From contig CP018627.1 of NCBI GenBank assembly GCA_002021875.1, positions 11,098,001 to 11,162,000 of the forward strand: a stretch of DNA of 64,000 bases. Reading direction: 5' to 3'. A model generated the notes under the pieces. It made no database searches. It was not told the origin of the DNA and saw only the letters and a program-made list of their open reading frames with translations. A program made the position numbers and the translations under genes. Origin of the DNA: Streptomyces hygroscopicus (lineage in GTDB: Bacteria > Actinomycetota > Actinomycetes > Streptomycetales > Streptomycetaceae). Positions 20,370 through 29,560 of this stretch are shown piece by piece (position 1 is the first letter of the stretch; each line of letters begins with the position of its first letter).

Positions 20370-21461
20370 GTGGAGCAGTCGAGGAAGCGGGCGAAGCCGG
20401 GGCGGAATCCGGGCTCGGTCGGCCGCACGTCACGCCCGCGGCAGGCGGAGGTGGCCCAGCTCGCCGGAGTCTCGCAGGCCACGGTCTCGCTGGTGCTGTC
20501 GGCCCGCACGGACGGCAAGGCGGCGACGATCTCCGAGGAGACCCGGGAGCGCGTCCTCGACGCCGCCCGCAGCCTCGGGTACGTGCACGACCCGGCCGCG
20601 CGGCGGCTGGCCGCCGCCCGCAACAACCTCCTCGGCGTCTTCAGCTTCACCGCGACGTTCCCGACGGACGTGCAGCACTCGTACTATCCGTTCCTCGTCG
20701 GCGTGGAGCAGGAGGCGGCTGCCCGGGGCTACGACCTGGTGCTCTTCACCGGGTCGAGCGCGGGCGGGCCGGACGCGCTGAGCCGGGTGCGGCTGGCCGA
20801 CGGCTGCCTCTTCCTCGGCCGCCACGCGCCGGGCGCCGAGCTCAAGCGGCTCGTGGCCGACGGGTTCCCGGTGGTCCACCTGGGCCGCCGCGAGGAACTG
20901 GAGGGGCTGGCCTGGGTCGGCGCCGACTACGTCAGCGCCAGCCGCGCCGTCGTGGAGCATCTGGCGGCGCTGGGTCACCGGCGCATCGTCCTGGTGCGTG
21001 AGGACGACGACGCCCCCGCGTCCACGGACCGTCAGCGCGGCTTTCTGGAGGGGCTGGCGGCCGTCGGCGCCGACGCGGGCCCGGAGGCGGTGCTGCGCTG
21101 CGCCGACCCGGCGGGCGAGGTGACGGCGGAGCGGGTGCGCGCGCTGGTCGAGGACGGGGTGACGGCGTTCGTCGCGGAGGAGACGGACACCGGAGCGGCC
21201 TGGCGCGCGCTGGACGCAGCCGTCCACGAGGCGGGGCTCGGCTGCCCCGGGGACGTCTCGCTCGGGCTGCTCGGCGGCCCGCCGCCGGACGTGGCCGCGG
21301 CACCCGTGCCCATGGGGTTCGACGTGCCCCGGCACCAGCTCGGCGCGGCCGCCGTCCGGCTCCTCGCCGCCCTCGTGGCCGGCGAGGAGACCCACGAACC
21401 ACTGGTGGCCTGTGCGTTCCGTACCGGCGAGACGTCGGGTCCGCCCGGCCGGCGGCCATGA
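20370..21461 (+). CDS. LacI-family transcriptional regulator
   Basis: 363 aa from GTG 20370 with GAGAAGGA upstream. Residues about 26-75 form the LacI helix-turn-helix and hinge (QAEVAQLAGVSQATVSLVLS, then ARRLAAARNNLLGV), followed by a sugar-binding-protein-like effector domain (about 85-355). It is preceded by a strong palindromic operator. It heads the cluster of oxidoreductase, HyuA-like protein and permease that follows 61 bases later and probably represses it until a ligand binds. The effector is unknown. Confidence 0.93.
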   Translation: MEQSRKRAKPGRNPGSVGRTSRPRQAEVAQLAGVSQATVSLVLSARTDGKAATISEETRERVLDAARSLGYVHDPAARRLAAARNNLLGVFSFTATFPTDVQHSYYPFLVGVEQEAAARGYDLVLFTGSSAGGPDALSRVRLADGCLFLGRHAPGAELKRLVADGFPVVHLGRREELEGLAWVGADYVSASRAVVEHLAALGHRRIVLVREDDDAPASTDRQRGFLEGLAAVGADAGPEAVLRCADPAGEVTAERVRALVEDGVTAFVAEETDTGAAWRALDAAVHEAGLGCPGDVSLGLLGGPPPDVAAAPVPMGFDVPRHQLGAAAVRLLAALVAGEETHEPLVACAFRTGETSGPPGRRP

Positions 21462-21522
21462 CGCCCCCTGACGAACACCGCAGTTCGGACACGGCAGTTC
21501 GGACACGACCCCAAGGAGCAGC

Positions 21523-23121
21523 GTGATAGCGGAACCGGACATCCTGATCGTCGGTGGCGGCCTCGGCGGAGTCGCCGCCGCGCTCGGCGCCTGCCGGGCG
21601 GGCCGACGTGTGGTGATGACCGAGGAGACGGACTGGATCGGCGGTCAGCTCACCGCGCAGGCCGTGCCGCCGGACGAGCACCCCTGGGTGGAGCAGTTCG
21701 GTACGACGGCGACCTACCGGGCACTGCGCGAGGGAATCCGCGCCTACTACCGGCAGTGGTACCCGCTGCGCGCCGAGGCGCTGGGGCTCGCGGAGCTGAA
21801 CCCGGGAGCCGGCCGGGTCAGCAAGCTGTGCCATGAGCCGCGGGTGGCGCTCGCCGTCCTCGAGGGCATGCTCGCCCCGTACCGGGCCGCGGGCCTGCTG
21901 ACCGTCCTGACCGAGCACCGCGCCGTGGCCGCCGAGATGGACGGCGACATGATCCGCGCGGTGACCGTGCGCGACCTGCGCTCCGGTGGGCGGACCACGT
22001 TCACCGCCCGGTACGTCGTCGACGCCACGGAGACCGGCGAGCTGCTCGACCTCGCCGGTGTGGAGCACGCCAACGGGGCCGAGGCGCGGGACGAGTTCGG
22101 CGAGCCGCACGCCCCCGCCGAAGCGCGGCCCGATAACCAGCAGGGCATCACCGTGTGTTTCGCGCTCTCGCACCACGAGGGCGAGGACCACACCGTGGAG
22201 CGGCCCGAGGACTACGACTTCTGGCGTTCCTACCGGCCCGGCTTCTGGCCGGGTCCGCTGCTCGGCTTCGAGGCGCCCGACCCGCGCACCCTGGAGTCCG
22301 TGCCCCGCACCTTCGTGCCCAACCCGGACCTCGACCCGCTCGCCGTCAGCGCCGACCAGAGCGCCGACGCCGGGGACAAGGAGCTGTGGGGATTCCGCCG
22401 GATCCTCGCCCGCGGACTGCACCGGCCGGGCGCCTTCGGCTCGGACATCACCCTCGTCAACTGGCCGCTCAACGACTACTGGCTCAAGCCGTACATCGGC
22501 CAGGAGGCCGAAGCCCTGCACGAGGCGCGCCAGTTGTCGCTGTCGGTGCTGTACTGGCTGCAGACGGAGGCACCACGGGCGGACGGCGGCACCGGCTTCC
22601 CGGGGCTGCGCATCCGCCCGGACGTCACCGGCACCGCGGACGGTCTGGCCAAGGCGGCCTACGTACGCGAGTCGCGGCGCATCAAGGCGGTGACCACCGT
22701 CGTCGAACAGGACGTCGCGATCGACGTGGTCGGTCCCCATGGCAGGACCCGCTACCGCGACTCGGTCGGAGTGGGCGGCTACCGCATCGACCTGCACCCC
22801 TCCACGGGCGGCGATACGTACATCGACGTCGGCTCCGTGCCGTTCGAGATCCCGCTCGGTGCGCTGGTGCCGCGCCGCGTGCGGAACCTGCTGCCCGCCG
22901 GCAAGAACATCGGCACCACCCACATCACCAACGGCTGCTACCGGCTGCACCCGGTCGAGTGGAACGTCGGCGAGGTCGCGGGCGCGCTCGCCGCGCACTG
23001 CCTGGACGAGGGCGTGGAGCCCCACCAGGTGCAGGCCGAGGACAAGCGGTTCGAGGAGTTCGGCCGCCTCCTGGACCGGGCGGGTGTGCAGCGCCGCTGG
23101 CCCGACGTCCGCGGCTACTGA
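21523..23121 (+). CDS. FAD-dependent oxidoreductase (FAD_oxidored family)
   Basis: 532 aa from GTG 21523 (AAGGAG upstream). Residues 5-35 hold the dinucleotide-binding motif ILIVGGGLGGVAAAL, followed by an acidic TEETDWIGGQ segment typical of the PF12831 family, and near the C-terminus LLPAGKNIGTTHITNGCYRL, the flavin-contacting block of this group. No signal peptide is present, so it is cytoplasmic. Family members accompany carbohydrate-degradation genes, but their substrates are mostly undefined. It is second in the LacI-headed cluster. Confidence 0.85.
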   Translation: MIAEPDILIVGGGLGGVAAALGACRAGRRVVMTEETDWIGGQLTAQAVPPDEHPWVEQFGTTATYRALREGIRAYYRQWYPLRAEALGLAELNPGAGRVSKLCHEPRVALAVLEGMLAPYRAAGLLTVLTEHRAVAAEMDGDMIRAVTVRDLRSGGRTTFTARYVVDATETGELLDLAGVEHANGAEARDEFGEPHAPAEARPDNQQGITVCFALSHHEGEDHTVERPEDYDFWRSYRPGFWPGPLLGFEAPDPRTLESVPRTFVPNPDLDPLAVSADQSADAGDKELWGFRRILARGLHRPGAFGSDITLVNWPLNDYWLKPYIGQEAEALHEARQLSLSVLYWLQTEAPRADGGTGFPGLRIRPDVTGTADGLAKAAYVRESRRIKAVTTVVEQDVAIDVVGPHGRTRYRDSVGVGGYRIDLHPSTGGDTYIDVGSVPFEIPLGALVPRRVRNLLPAGKNIGTTHITNGCYRLHPVEWNVGEVAGALAAHCLDEGVEPHQVQAEDKRFEEFGRLLDRAGVQRRWPDVRGY

Positions 23122-23195
23122 CCCCGTCCGACAGCTCTTCCGGCCCCCGTCCCTTACCACGCGAAGCACGTCAACACACAAGGAGGTGCCCCGCC

Positions 23196-25328
23196 ATGAC
23201 TCCAGACCGCCGCATCCGCGTCGGCATCGACGTGGGTGGCACGTTCACCGATGCCGTGGCGGTCGACGCCGCCGCGCTCACACTGGTGGGCCAGGTGAAG
23301 GTGCCCACCAGCCACCATCACGAGGACGGTGTCGCCCACGGCATCGTCGAGGCGCTCGAACAGCTCCTGGCGAAGGTCGACCGGACGGCCGGGGACGTCG
23401 TGTTCCTGGCGCACGGCACGACCCAGGCCACCAACGCCCTGCTGGAAGGCGATGTGGCCACGGTCGGGCTGATCGGGATCGGCGGCGGGCCCGGCGCGGT
23501 GATCACCCGGCGGCTCGCCGCCTTCGGCAAGCTCGAACTCACCCCCGGCAAGCGGCTTCCGCTGGTGTACGCGCACGTGGCCGATCCGTCCGCGCGGGCT
23601 GAGGTGCGCGCGGCCGTGGAGCGGGTGCGCGCCGAGGGGGCCGAGGTCCTCGTCGCCACGGAGCCGTTCGGAGTGGACCGGCCCGAGGGCGAGCAGGCCG
23701 TGCTCGAGGTGGCGCGGCCCACGGGGCTGCCGCTGGCCGCGGCCCACGAGATCACCTCGATGTACGGGCTGCACAAGCGGACCCGGACGGCGGTGGTGAA
23801 CGCCGCGATCCTGCCGCGGATGCTGGCGACGGCCGATCTGGTGGACGCGTCCATCACGAAGGCCGGGGTGACCGCGCCGCTGATGGTGATGCGCTGCGAC
23901 GGCGGTGTGATGTCGCTGGACGAGATGCGCCGGCGTCCGCTGCTGACGATCCTGTCGGGCCCGGCGGCAGGCGTCGCCGGGGCGCTGATGCAGGAGCGGG
24001 TCAGCGAGGGCGTGTTCCTGGAGACGGGCGGCACCTCGACCGACATCAGCGTGGTGCGGCGGGGAAAGGTGGCGGTGCGCCACGCGACGATCCTCGGCAA
24101 GACCTCCTATCTGAGCGCCCTCGACGTCCGCACGGTCGGGGTCGGCGGCGGTTCCATGGTGCGGGTCTCCCGCGGGCAGGTGGCCGGCGTCGGTCCGCGC
24201 AGCGCGCACATCGCGGACCTGCCCTACGCCTGCTTCGCCTCGCTCGAGGAACTGCGGGACGCCCGGGTGGCGATGGTGCGGCCGATGGCCGGTGACCCGG
24301 ACGACTACGTGGTCCTCGACGCGGCGGGCGGCAGGTTCGCGGTGACGATGACGTGCGCGGCGAACGCGCTCGGACGGGTCGGGGAGGAGGACTTCGCACG
24401 CAGCGACCAGGAGGTCGCGCGGGCCGCCCTCGCCCCGCTGGCCGCCACGCTCGGCACGGATGTGGCCGGTGCGGCGCGGTCGGTCCTCGACGCGGGGACG
24501 GAGCAGGTCAGGTCGGTGGTGGACGCCATGATCCGCGACTACCGCCTGGACCGGGACACCGCCCTCCTCGTGGGCGGCGGCGGGGGAGCGGCGGCGGTGA
24601 CCCCGCATCTGGCCGCCTCCGCCGGGCTCCAAGGGCGCATCGCCCGCCACAGCGAGGTCATCAGCCCCATCGGGGTGGCGCTGGCGCTGGTGCGCGAACA
24701 GGTCGAGCGCATCGTCCCCGGCGCCACCCAGGAACAGATCCTCGCGGTGCGCGCCGAGGCCGAGCGGGCCGTCGTCGCCCAGGGCGCCGCCGCCGACGGC
24801 GTCGAGGTGGAGGTGACCGTCGACCCGCAGACCAACACCGTGCGGGCGGTCGCGACGGGCGCCACCGAGCTGCGCACCCAGGACCGGGCACATCGCGCCG
24901 ATGCCGACGAGCGGCTGCGCGCCGCCGCCACCAGCCTCAAGACACCCGAGACCCGTGTGCGGACGCTGGCGGGGACGGACGCGTACACGGTCTACGGCAC
25001 CGAGGTGCGGCGCCGGTTGCGGGCGGACCGCCATCCGGTGCGGGTGGTGGACGCGGACGGTGTGGTGCGGCTCGGCGCGGCGGACGCGCGGGTGGAGACC
25101 ATGACGGTGGAGGGCTCCGGCGAGGCGCTCGCCGCACTGGTCCGCGACGCGACCTCCTACGGTGACGGAGGCGTACGGGCCCCGGCCGTACGGCTCCTGG
25201 TGGGCGGCCGGATCGCGGACCTCTCCGGTGTCCTGGAGCCCGAGGCGCTGCTCGCCCTGGCCCGCGCCGAACTGCGTCCGCGCGGCGCCGGGGAGCCGGT
25301 CGTCGCCGTCGTGGAGTCGCGGACATGA
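23196..25328 (+). CDS. Hydantoinase/oxoprolinase family protein (HyuA-like, no HyuB partner)
   Basis: 710 aa from ATG 23196 with a strong AAGGAGGTG. The actin-like ATPase fold is clear: GIDVGGTFTDAV at residues 9-20, HGTTQATNALLEG, LSGPAAGVAGAL, ETGGTSTDISVV, VGGGSMVRV and GGGGGAAAVTPHL. HyuA-type subunits use ATP to open hydantoins or 5-oxoproline, or to activate ketones, and normally need a HyuB subunit; none is encoded nearby. Residues about 530-710 form an extra region (EVTVDPQTNTVRAVATGATE onward) that is not the usual core. The stop overlaps the next start (ATGA), so the two are translationally coupled. The reaction is unknown. Confidence 0.87.
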   Translation: MTPDRRIRVGIDVGGTFTDAVAVDAAALTLVGQVKVPTSHHHEDGVAHGIVEALEQLLAKVDRTAGDVVFLAHGTTQATNALLEGDVATVGLIGIGGGPGAVITRRLAAFGKLELTPGKRLPLVYAHVADPSARAEVRAAVERVRAEGAEVLVATEPFGVDRPEGEQAVLEVARPTGLPLAAAHEITSMYGLHKRTRTAVVNAAILPRMLATADLVDASITKAGVTAPLMVMRCDGGVMSLDEMRRRPLLTILSGPAAGVAGALMQERVSEGVFLETGGTSTDISVVRRGKVAVRHATILGKTSYLSALDVRTVGVGGGSMVRVSRGQVAGVGPRSAHIADLPYACFASLEELRDARVAMVRPMAGDPDDYVVLDAAGGRFAVTMTCAANALGRVGEEDFARSDQEVARAALAPLAATLGTDVAGAARSVLDAGTEQVRSVVDAMIRDYRLDRDTALLVGGGGGAAAVTPHLAASAGLQGRIARHSEVISPIGVALALVREQVERIVPGATQEQILAVRAEAERAVVAQGAAADGVEVEVTVDPQTNTVRAVATGATELRTQDRAHRADADERLRAAATSLKTPETRVRTLAGTDAYTVYGTEVRRRLRADRHPVRVVDADGVVRLGAADARVETMTVEGSGEALAALVRDATSYGDGGVRAPAVRLLVGGRIADLSGVLEPEALLALARAELRPRGAGEPVVAVVESRT

Positions 25329-25876
25329 GCGGTGACCTTGACGTGGACCTCGCGGTACGCCTGCTCGGCGGGACACCCACGCACGAGAACCGCGACCCCG
25401 TGCTGCTGCGCCACTGGGCGGTGGCGGCGACGGAGTTCGGCCGCCGGATGACCCCGCGGGCCGAGACCGTGCGGGTCGTCGAGCGGGACGGCGGGCTGGA
25501 CGCGGGGCTGCTGGCCCGCTACCGGTCCCGGCCGCCGGTGGTCGAGGTGTACACCGACACCGTCGAGCGCGCCGAGCGGCTGGTCGCCGAGCGCGGCTGG
25601 CGCCACTGGTTCCCGGAAGGGTCGGTGCGCGCCGCCGCCCTCGCCCACGAGCAGGCGCACGCCTGGCTCCACCACACCGCGGTGCGCGCCGAGTTCAAGC
25701 GGGCGCTGGGCCACACCGCACTGCGGTTCGGACGGCGCCGCCTGTACGCGTACGTCGCGGGCGCGGACGAGGTCGCCGCGCACGCCTACGCCCACGCCGC
25801 CTGCGGCCTGGGCCGCAGCCCTCTGCTGCTCACGGAGGCGCTGGCCGCCGCCGTGTCCTGGGAAAGCGAGAACTGA
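25325..25876 (+). CDS. Uncharacterised HExxH-motif protein
   Basis: 183 aa, translationally coupled to the HyuA-like gene through ATGA. No signal peptide or membrane segment. The C-terminal half contains ALAHEQAHAWLHH (about residues 101-113) and later GADEVAAHAYAHA (about 145-157), so an HExxH zinc-site pattern is followed about 35-40 residues downstream by a Glu/His-rich helix, as in gluzincin-type metallopeptidases. I do not recognise a named family. Its place between the HyuA-like ATPase and a permease suggests that it supplies a missing hydrolytic or structural function in the same pathway. Confidence 0.7.
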   Translation: MSGDLDVDLAVRLLGGTPTHENRDPVLLRHWAVAATEFGRRMTPRAETVRVVERDGGLDAGLLARYRSRPPVVEVYTDTVERAERLVAERGWRHWFPEGSVRAAALAHEQAHAWLHHTAVRAEFKRALGHTALRFGRRRLYAYVAGADEVAAHAYAHAACGLGRSPLLLTEALAAAVSWESEN

Positions 25877-25879
25877 TCG

Positions 25880-27166
25880 ATGGGTGTCGTCATTCTGCTC
25901 GTCATGGCGGCGGGAGTCGCCGCCATGCTCACCCGCAAGCTGCCCACGGCGTTCGCCCTGGTGCTGCTCGCCGTGGTGATCGCGTTCCTGGCGGACGCGC
26001 CGCTCACCGGCAAGGGCAGCGTGCTCGACACGGTGCTCCAGGAGGGGGCGCCCGCGCTCGCCGCCACGATGATCGCGATCCTGCTCGGCTCGTGGCTCGG
26101 CAAGCTCCTGGAGGAGACCGGTATCGCGGGCACCCTGGTCCGTAAGATCGTCGAATTCGGCGGCGACCGGCCGGTGTTCGTGGCCCTCGGTGTGCTCGCC
26201 GTGTCCGCGGTGGTCGGCACCGTGACCGGATCGGCGCCCGCCGCGATGCTCGCCGGTCTGATCGGCATCCCCGCGATGATCGCGGTCGGCATCCCCAAGG
26301 TGACCGCGGCTGGCACGGTCCTCATGGGGATCGCCGTCGGTGTGCCCTTCGAACTGCCGGTGTGGCAGTTCTTCTCCACCGCCCTGGACCTGCCCGTCGA
26401 CACGGTGCGCGGCTTCATGGTGAAGCTGTTCCCGTTCGCGCTGGTGGCCGCCGTCGCCTACGTCCTCGTGGAGTCCCGGCGCCGCGGCGTCGAGCACACC
26501 TGGTCCCTGAAGTCGGTGCGGGCCCGGCCCGCGCGCGGCGACCGCCGCCGGCGGCTCGGCGACGCCCCCTGGTACGCCCTGCTCACCCCGGCGGTCCCGC
26601 TCACCCTCGCCCTCGGCCTGGACGTGGCCATCATCCCCTCGCTCCTCGGCGGAGTGCTGTACGCGCTGGTGACGACGACCCGGCCGCGGGAGATGAACCG
26701 CCGCCTGCTGCGCACCCTCTACGGCGGATTCGAGGTGGCCGCCCCGCCCATCACCCTCTTCGTGGCGATCGGCATCCTGCTCGCCGCGGTCAAGCTGCCC
26801 GGCGCCGTCGACGCCCTGCAGCCCCTCGTCAAGTCCGTCAGCCCGCAGAACACCGTCCTGTTCATCCTCGTCTTCACCCTGCTGGTGCCGCTGTGCCTGT
26901 TCCGCGGCCCCCTGAACGTCTTCGGCCTCGGCGCCGGCATCGCGGGCGTCCTCGTCGCCACCGGCATCTACCCGGCCGTCGCCGTCCTCGGCATGACCGC
27001 CTCGTACAACCAGGTCTTCGGCGTGTCCGACCCGACCAGCACCCAGACTGTGTGGAGCGCCCAGTACGCGGGCGTCTCCCCGCACCAGGTGATGCTGCGC
27101 ACCCTGCCGTACGTATGGGCCGTGGCCTTCGGCGGCCTGTGCGTCACCGCCTTCACCGAGCTGTGA
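25880..27166 (+). CDS. GntP/ion-transporter-superfamily permease
   Basis: 428 aa with about ten or eleven hydrophobic helices, beginning with VVILLVMAAGVAAMLTRKL. Pseudo-repeat halves contain GTVTGSAPAAMLAGLIGIP and the C-terminal SYNQVFGVSDPTSTQTVW block, typical of secondary carriers for organic acids or sugar acids. A cytoplasmic Arg-rich loop lies near residues 195-230. It starts 3 bases after the preceding stop, so it is in the same operon. It probably imports the small acid that the HyuA-like and FAD enzymes process. Confidence 0.75.
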   Translation: MGVVILLVMAAGVAAMLTRKLPTAFALVLLAVVIAFLADAPLTGKGSVLDTVLQEGAPALAATMIAILLGSWLGKLLEETGIAGTLVRKIVEFGGDRPVFVALGVLAVSAVVGTVTGSAPAAMLAGLIGIPAMIAVGIPKVTAAGTVLMGIAVGVPFELPVWQFFSTALDLPVDTVRGFMVKLFPFALVAAVAYVLVESRRRGVEHTWSLKSVRARPARGDRRRRLGDAPWYALLTPAVPLTLALGLDVAIIPSLLGGVLYALVTTTRPREMNRRLLRTLYGGFEVAAPPITLFVAIGILLAAVKLPGAVDALQPLVKSVSPQNTVLFILVFTLLVPLCLFRGPLNVFGLGAGIAGVLVATGIYPAVAVLGMTASYNQVFGVSDPTSTQTVWSAQYAGVSPHQVMLRTLPYVWAVAFGGLCVTAFTEL

Positions 27167-27290
27167 CCGAAGCCGAGCCGCCCCACGCCTCGACCGGCCC
27201 GTGCGGTCACCCCACCCCGTAGCCGCCCCACTCCGTAGCCGCCGAACCCCCGGCCACCGAACCCGCAGTATCCGACCCAAGGAGCCGATC

Positions 27291-28313
27291 ATGCCCGAGC
27301 CGCAATCCGGCCTCGACCGCCGTATGTTCCTGCGCGCCACCGCCGTGTCCGGCGCGGCGCTCACCGTCGGCGGGCCGGCCATACCGTCCGCCTCGGCCAC
27401 GCCGTCCGCCTCGGCCGCGCCCGGTGGATTCCCGAACTACACCTACGTCCGTACGCTGCTCACCCCGTCGAAGCTGAAGTACAACCCGACGGGCGAGATC
27501 ATCTTCCCCACGATCCGCGGGGTGTACGACAAGCTGGCCAACCCCCTGGGCCGGTACTACCTCTACTACGCGCCGCACGACGCGCCGGGCGGCATCTGCC
27601 TGGCCTACGGGAACTCCCTGGAGGGCCCGTTCACCGAGTACCCGTCGAACCCGATCGTGTCCAACAGATGGGATCCGCACTACTCGGTCAGCCACGTCTC
27701 CTCGCCGCATGTGCTGTGGAAGGAGGACGTCAAGGAGTTCTGGCTGTACTTCCACGGCGAGAACACCACCACCCGCCTCGCCCGCTCGAAGGACGGGATC
27801 CACTTCACCTACGACAAGGTGGTCCTGAGCACGTCCATGATGCCCGCCGGCACCACCGAGACGTCCTACGCCCGGGTGTTCCGGTACGACCTGCCCTCCC
27901 GCGGCGCCCACTACGTCATGCTGTTCATGACCAACAACACCACCGACCAGCGGGACATCGGCTGGGGCTGGTCCGCGGACGGCCGCAACTGGACCTTCGC
28001 CCAGACGCCGCTGGTGCGCCACTCGGACGTCGGCGCGGTCAACGTCGGCGGTCCGCACCTGCTGACCCGCGGCGGCTCCGCGTTCGTCGTCTACAACAAG
28101 GACAAGGCCAGCGGCGGCGACATCATGATCACCGAGGTGGGCAAGGACTTCTCGCTCCGCAAGCATCTCGGCGTCTTCTACAACTCCCGCTCATCGGCGC
28201 CCGAGAACGGCCGGGCCGCGGCCCCCTCCTTCGGCACCGACGGCGGCCTCCCGTACATGATCTACGAAGCGGGCGAACGCCTCGCCGGATCCATCGCCAT
28301 GGCCCGCGGATAG
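27291..28313 (+). CDS. Tat-exported beta-propeller protein, GH43/GH130-like
   Basis: 340 aa from ATG 27291 (AAGGAG 7 bases upstream). Twin-arginine leader DRRMFLRATAVSGAALTVGG, cleavage near residue 45. The body has five-bladed-propeller features of GH43/GH62/GH117/GH130-type proteins: YYLYYAPHDAPGGICLAYG, SSPHVLWKEDVKEFWLYFHG, LARSKDGIHF, GWGWSADGRNW, GGPHLLTRGGSAFVVYNKD. The acid and base residues cannot be assigned with certainty. It is in the same direction as the cluster, 124 bases after the permease. A secreted glycosidase that generates the imported compound is the simplest role. Confidence 0.65.
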   Translation: MPEPQSGLDRRMFLRATAVSGAALTVGGPAIPSASATPSASAAPGGFPNYTYVRTLLTPSKLKYNPTGEIIFPTIRGVYDKLANPLGRYYLYYAPHDAPGGICLAYGNSLEGPFTEYPSNPIVSNRWDPHYSVSHVSSPHVLWKEDVKEFWLYFHGENTTTRLARSKDGIHFTYDKVVLSTSMMPAGTTETSYARVFRYDLPSRGAHYVMLFMTNNTTDQRDIGWGWSADGRNWTFAQTPLVRHSDVGAVNVGGPHLLTRGGSAFVVYNKDKASGGDIMITEVGKDFSLRKHLGVFYNSRSSAPENGRAAAPSFGTDGGLPYMIYEAGERLAGSIAMARG

Positions 28314-28381
28314 CCACGGTCCCCGCCGGACCCGGGTACGCACCGTACGATCATCCGCCCTCCTGAGGAAGACAGTCCCGC

Positions 28382-29350
28382 ATGGCGCTCTTCGACCTTC
28401 CACGCGAACAGTTGCACCGCTACCGAAGCGTCTCCGCCGAACCGGACGACTTCGACGCGTTCTGGTCCGCCACACTGACGGAGGCCCGGCAGCACGACCT
28501 CGACGCCCGCTTCGAGCCCGTCGACACGGGCCTGAGCACCGTGCGGGTGTACGACGCCACGTTCGCCGGCTTCGGCGGTCACCCGGTGAAGGGCTGGCTG
28601 ACGCTGCCCGCGCAGGTCGCCGAGCCGGTGCCGCTCGTCGTGGAGTTCGTGGGGTACGGAGGCGGGCGGGGACTGCCCCACGAGCGCCTGCTCTGGGCGT
28701 CCACCGGCCGGGCGCACTTCGTGATGGACACCCGTGGCCAGGGCAGCGGCTGGGGCGGCGGGGGAGGCACTGCGGACCCGGTGGGCGCCGCCCCCGCCTA
28801 CCCGGGATTCATGACCCGCGGGATCGACGCGCCGGAGAACCACTACTACCGGCGGGTGTTCACGGATGCCGTGCGGGCGGTGGAGGCCGCCCGCACGCAT
28901 CCGCTCACCGATGCCTCCCGTACGGCGGTCATCGGGGAGAGCCAGGGCGGAGGGATCTCCATCGCGGTGGGAGGGCTGGTCCCCGACCTGCTGGCGGTCG
29001 CCCCGGACGTGCCGTTCCTGTGCGACTTCCCGCGCGCCGTCACCCTGACGGACTCGGGCCCGTACCGGGAGATCGGTCTGTTCCTGCGCACGCATCGCGG
29101 TCGCACCGAGGTAGCGCTGCGTACCCTCTCCTACTTCGACGGCGTCCACTTCGCCGCTCGTGGCCGGGCCCCCGCGCTCTTCTCCACCGCCCTCGAGGAT
29201 CAGACGTGCCCGCCCTCCACCGTGTTCGCGGCCTTCAACACCTGGGCCCACGAGGAGAAGTCCATCGAGGTGTACGACTTCAACGGCCACGAGGGCGGCG
29301 GGCCGTACCAGGCGGCGGCGAAGCTGAGGTGGCTCAGGCCCCGGATGTGA
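28382..29350 (+). CDS. CE7-family acetyl esterase (acetylxylan esterase/cephalosporin-C deacetylase)
   Basis: 322 aa, no signal peptide. CE7 signatures: EFVGYGGGRG (oxyanion region, about 83-92), DTRGQGSGWG (RGQ motif), nucleophile GESQGGG near residue 183, LEDQTCPPSTVFAA (catalytic Asp) and NGHEGGG (catalytic His). These cytoplasmic esterases remove acetyl groups from imported short xylo-oligosaccharides and other small acetylated molecules. It follows the propeller protein by 68 bases in the same direction. Confidence 0.93.
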   Translation: MALFDLPREQLHRYRSVSAEPDDFDAFWSATLTEARQHDLDARFEPVDTGLSTVRVYDATFAGFGGHPVKGWLTLPAQVAEPVPLVVEFVGYGGGRGLPHERLLWASTGRAHFVMDTRGQGSGWGGGGGTADPVGAAPAYPGFMTRGIDAPENHYYRRVFTDAVRAVEAARTHPLTDASRTAVIGESQGGGISIAVGGLVPDLLAVAPDVPFLCDFPRAVTLTDSGPYREIGLFLRTHRGRTEVALRTLSYFDGVHFAARGRAPALFSTALEDQTCPPSTVFAAFNTWAHEEKSIEVYDFNGHEGGGPYQAAAKLRWLRPRM

Positions 29351-29494
29351 CACGGGCGGCGGCCCGGATCGCCGCACGACCCCCGAAACGGCTGGTGGGC
29401 GGCCCTGCCCCACCGGTCGATGAGCCCTGCCCGGAAACACCCTGGCCGCACGGACGGCCCCGCGAAAACCGGTGAACTGCTGACGTCACACCCG

Positions 29495-29554
29495 TTGACG
29501 CGCGGACCGGGACCCCCGAAGAATGTGCGGCACCCCTCTTCTGACAACGTTGTC
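29495..29554 (+). promoter_or_regulatory. Promoter-like elements with palindromic LacI-type operator
   Basis: TTGACG (29495) and AAGAAT (29519), 18 bases apart, could be -35 and -10. The perfect 12-bp palindrome GACAACGTTGTC (29543-29554), with the CG centre usual for LacI-family sites, lies just after the expected start point and 7 bases before the ATG of the next gene. It differs from the 20.3-kb operator, so another LacI-type regulator is expected to bind it. Confidence 0.65.
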
Positions 29555-29560
29555 CAGCCT

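Noticed and set aside
22155..25328. A 1057-residue protein ending with HyuA
   Set aside because: The upstream part shadows the FAD oxidoreductase; a strong ribosome site precedes ATG 23196.
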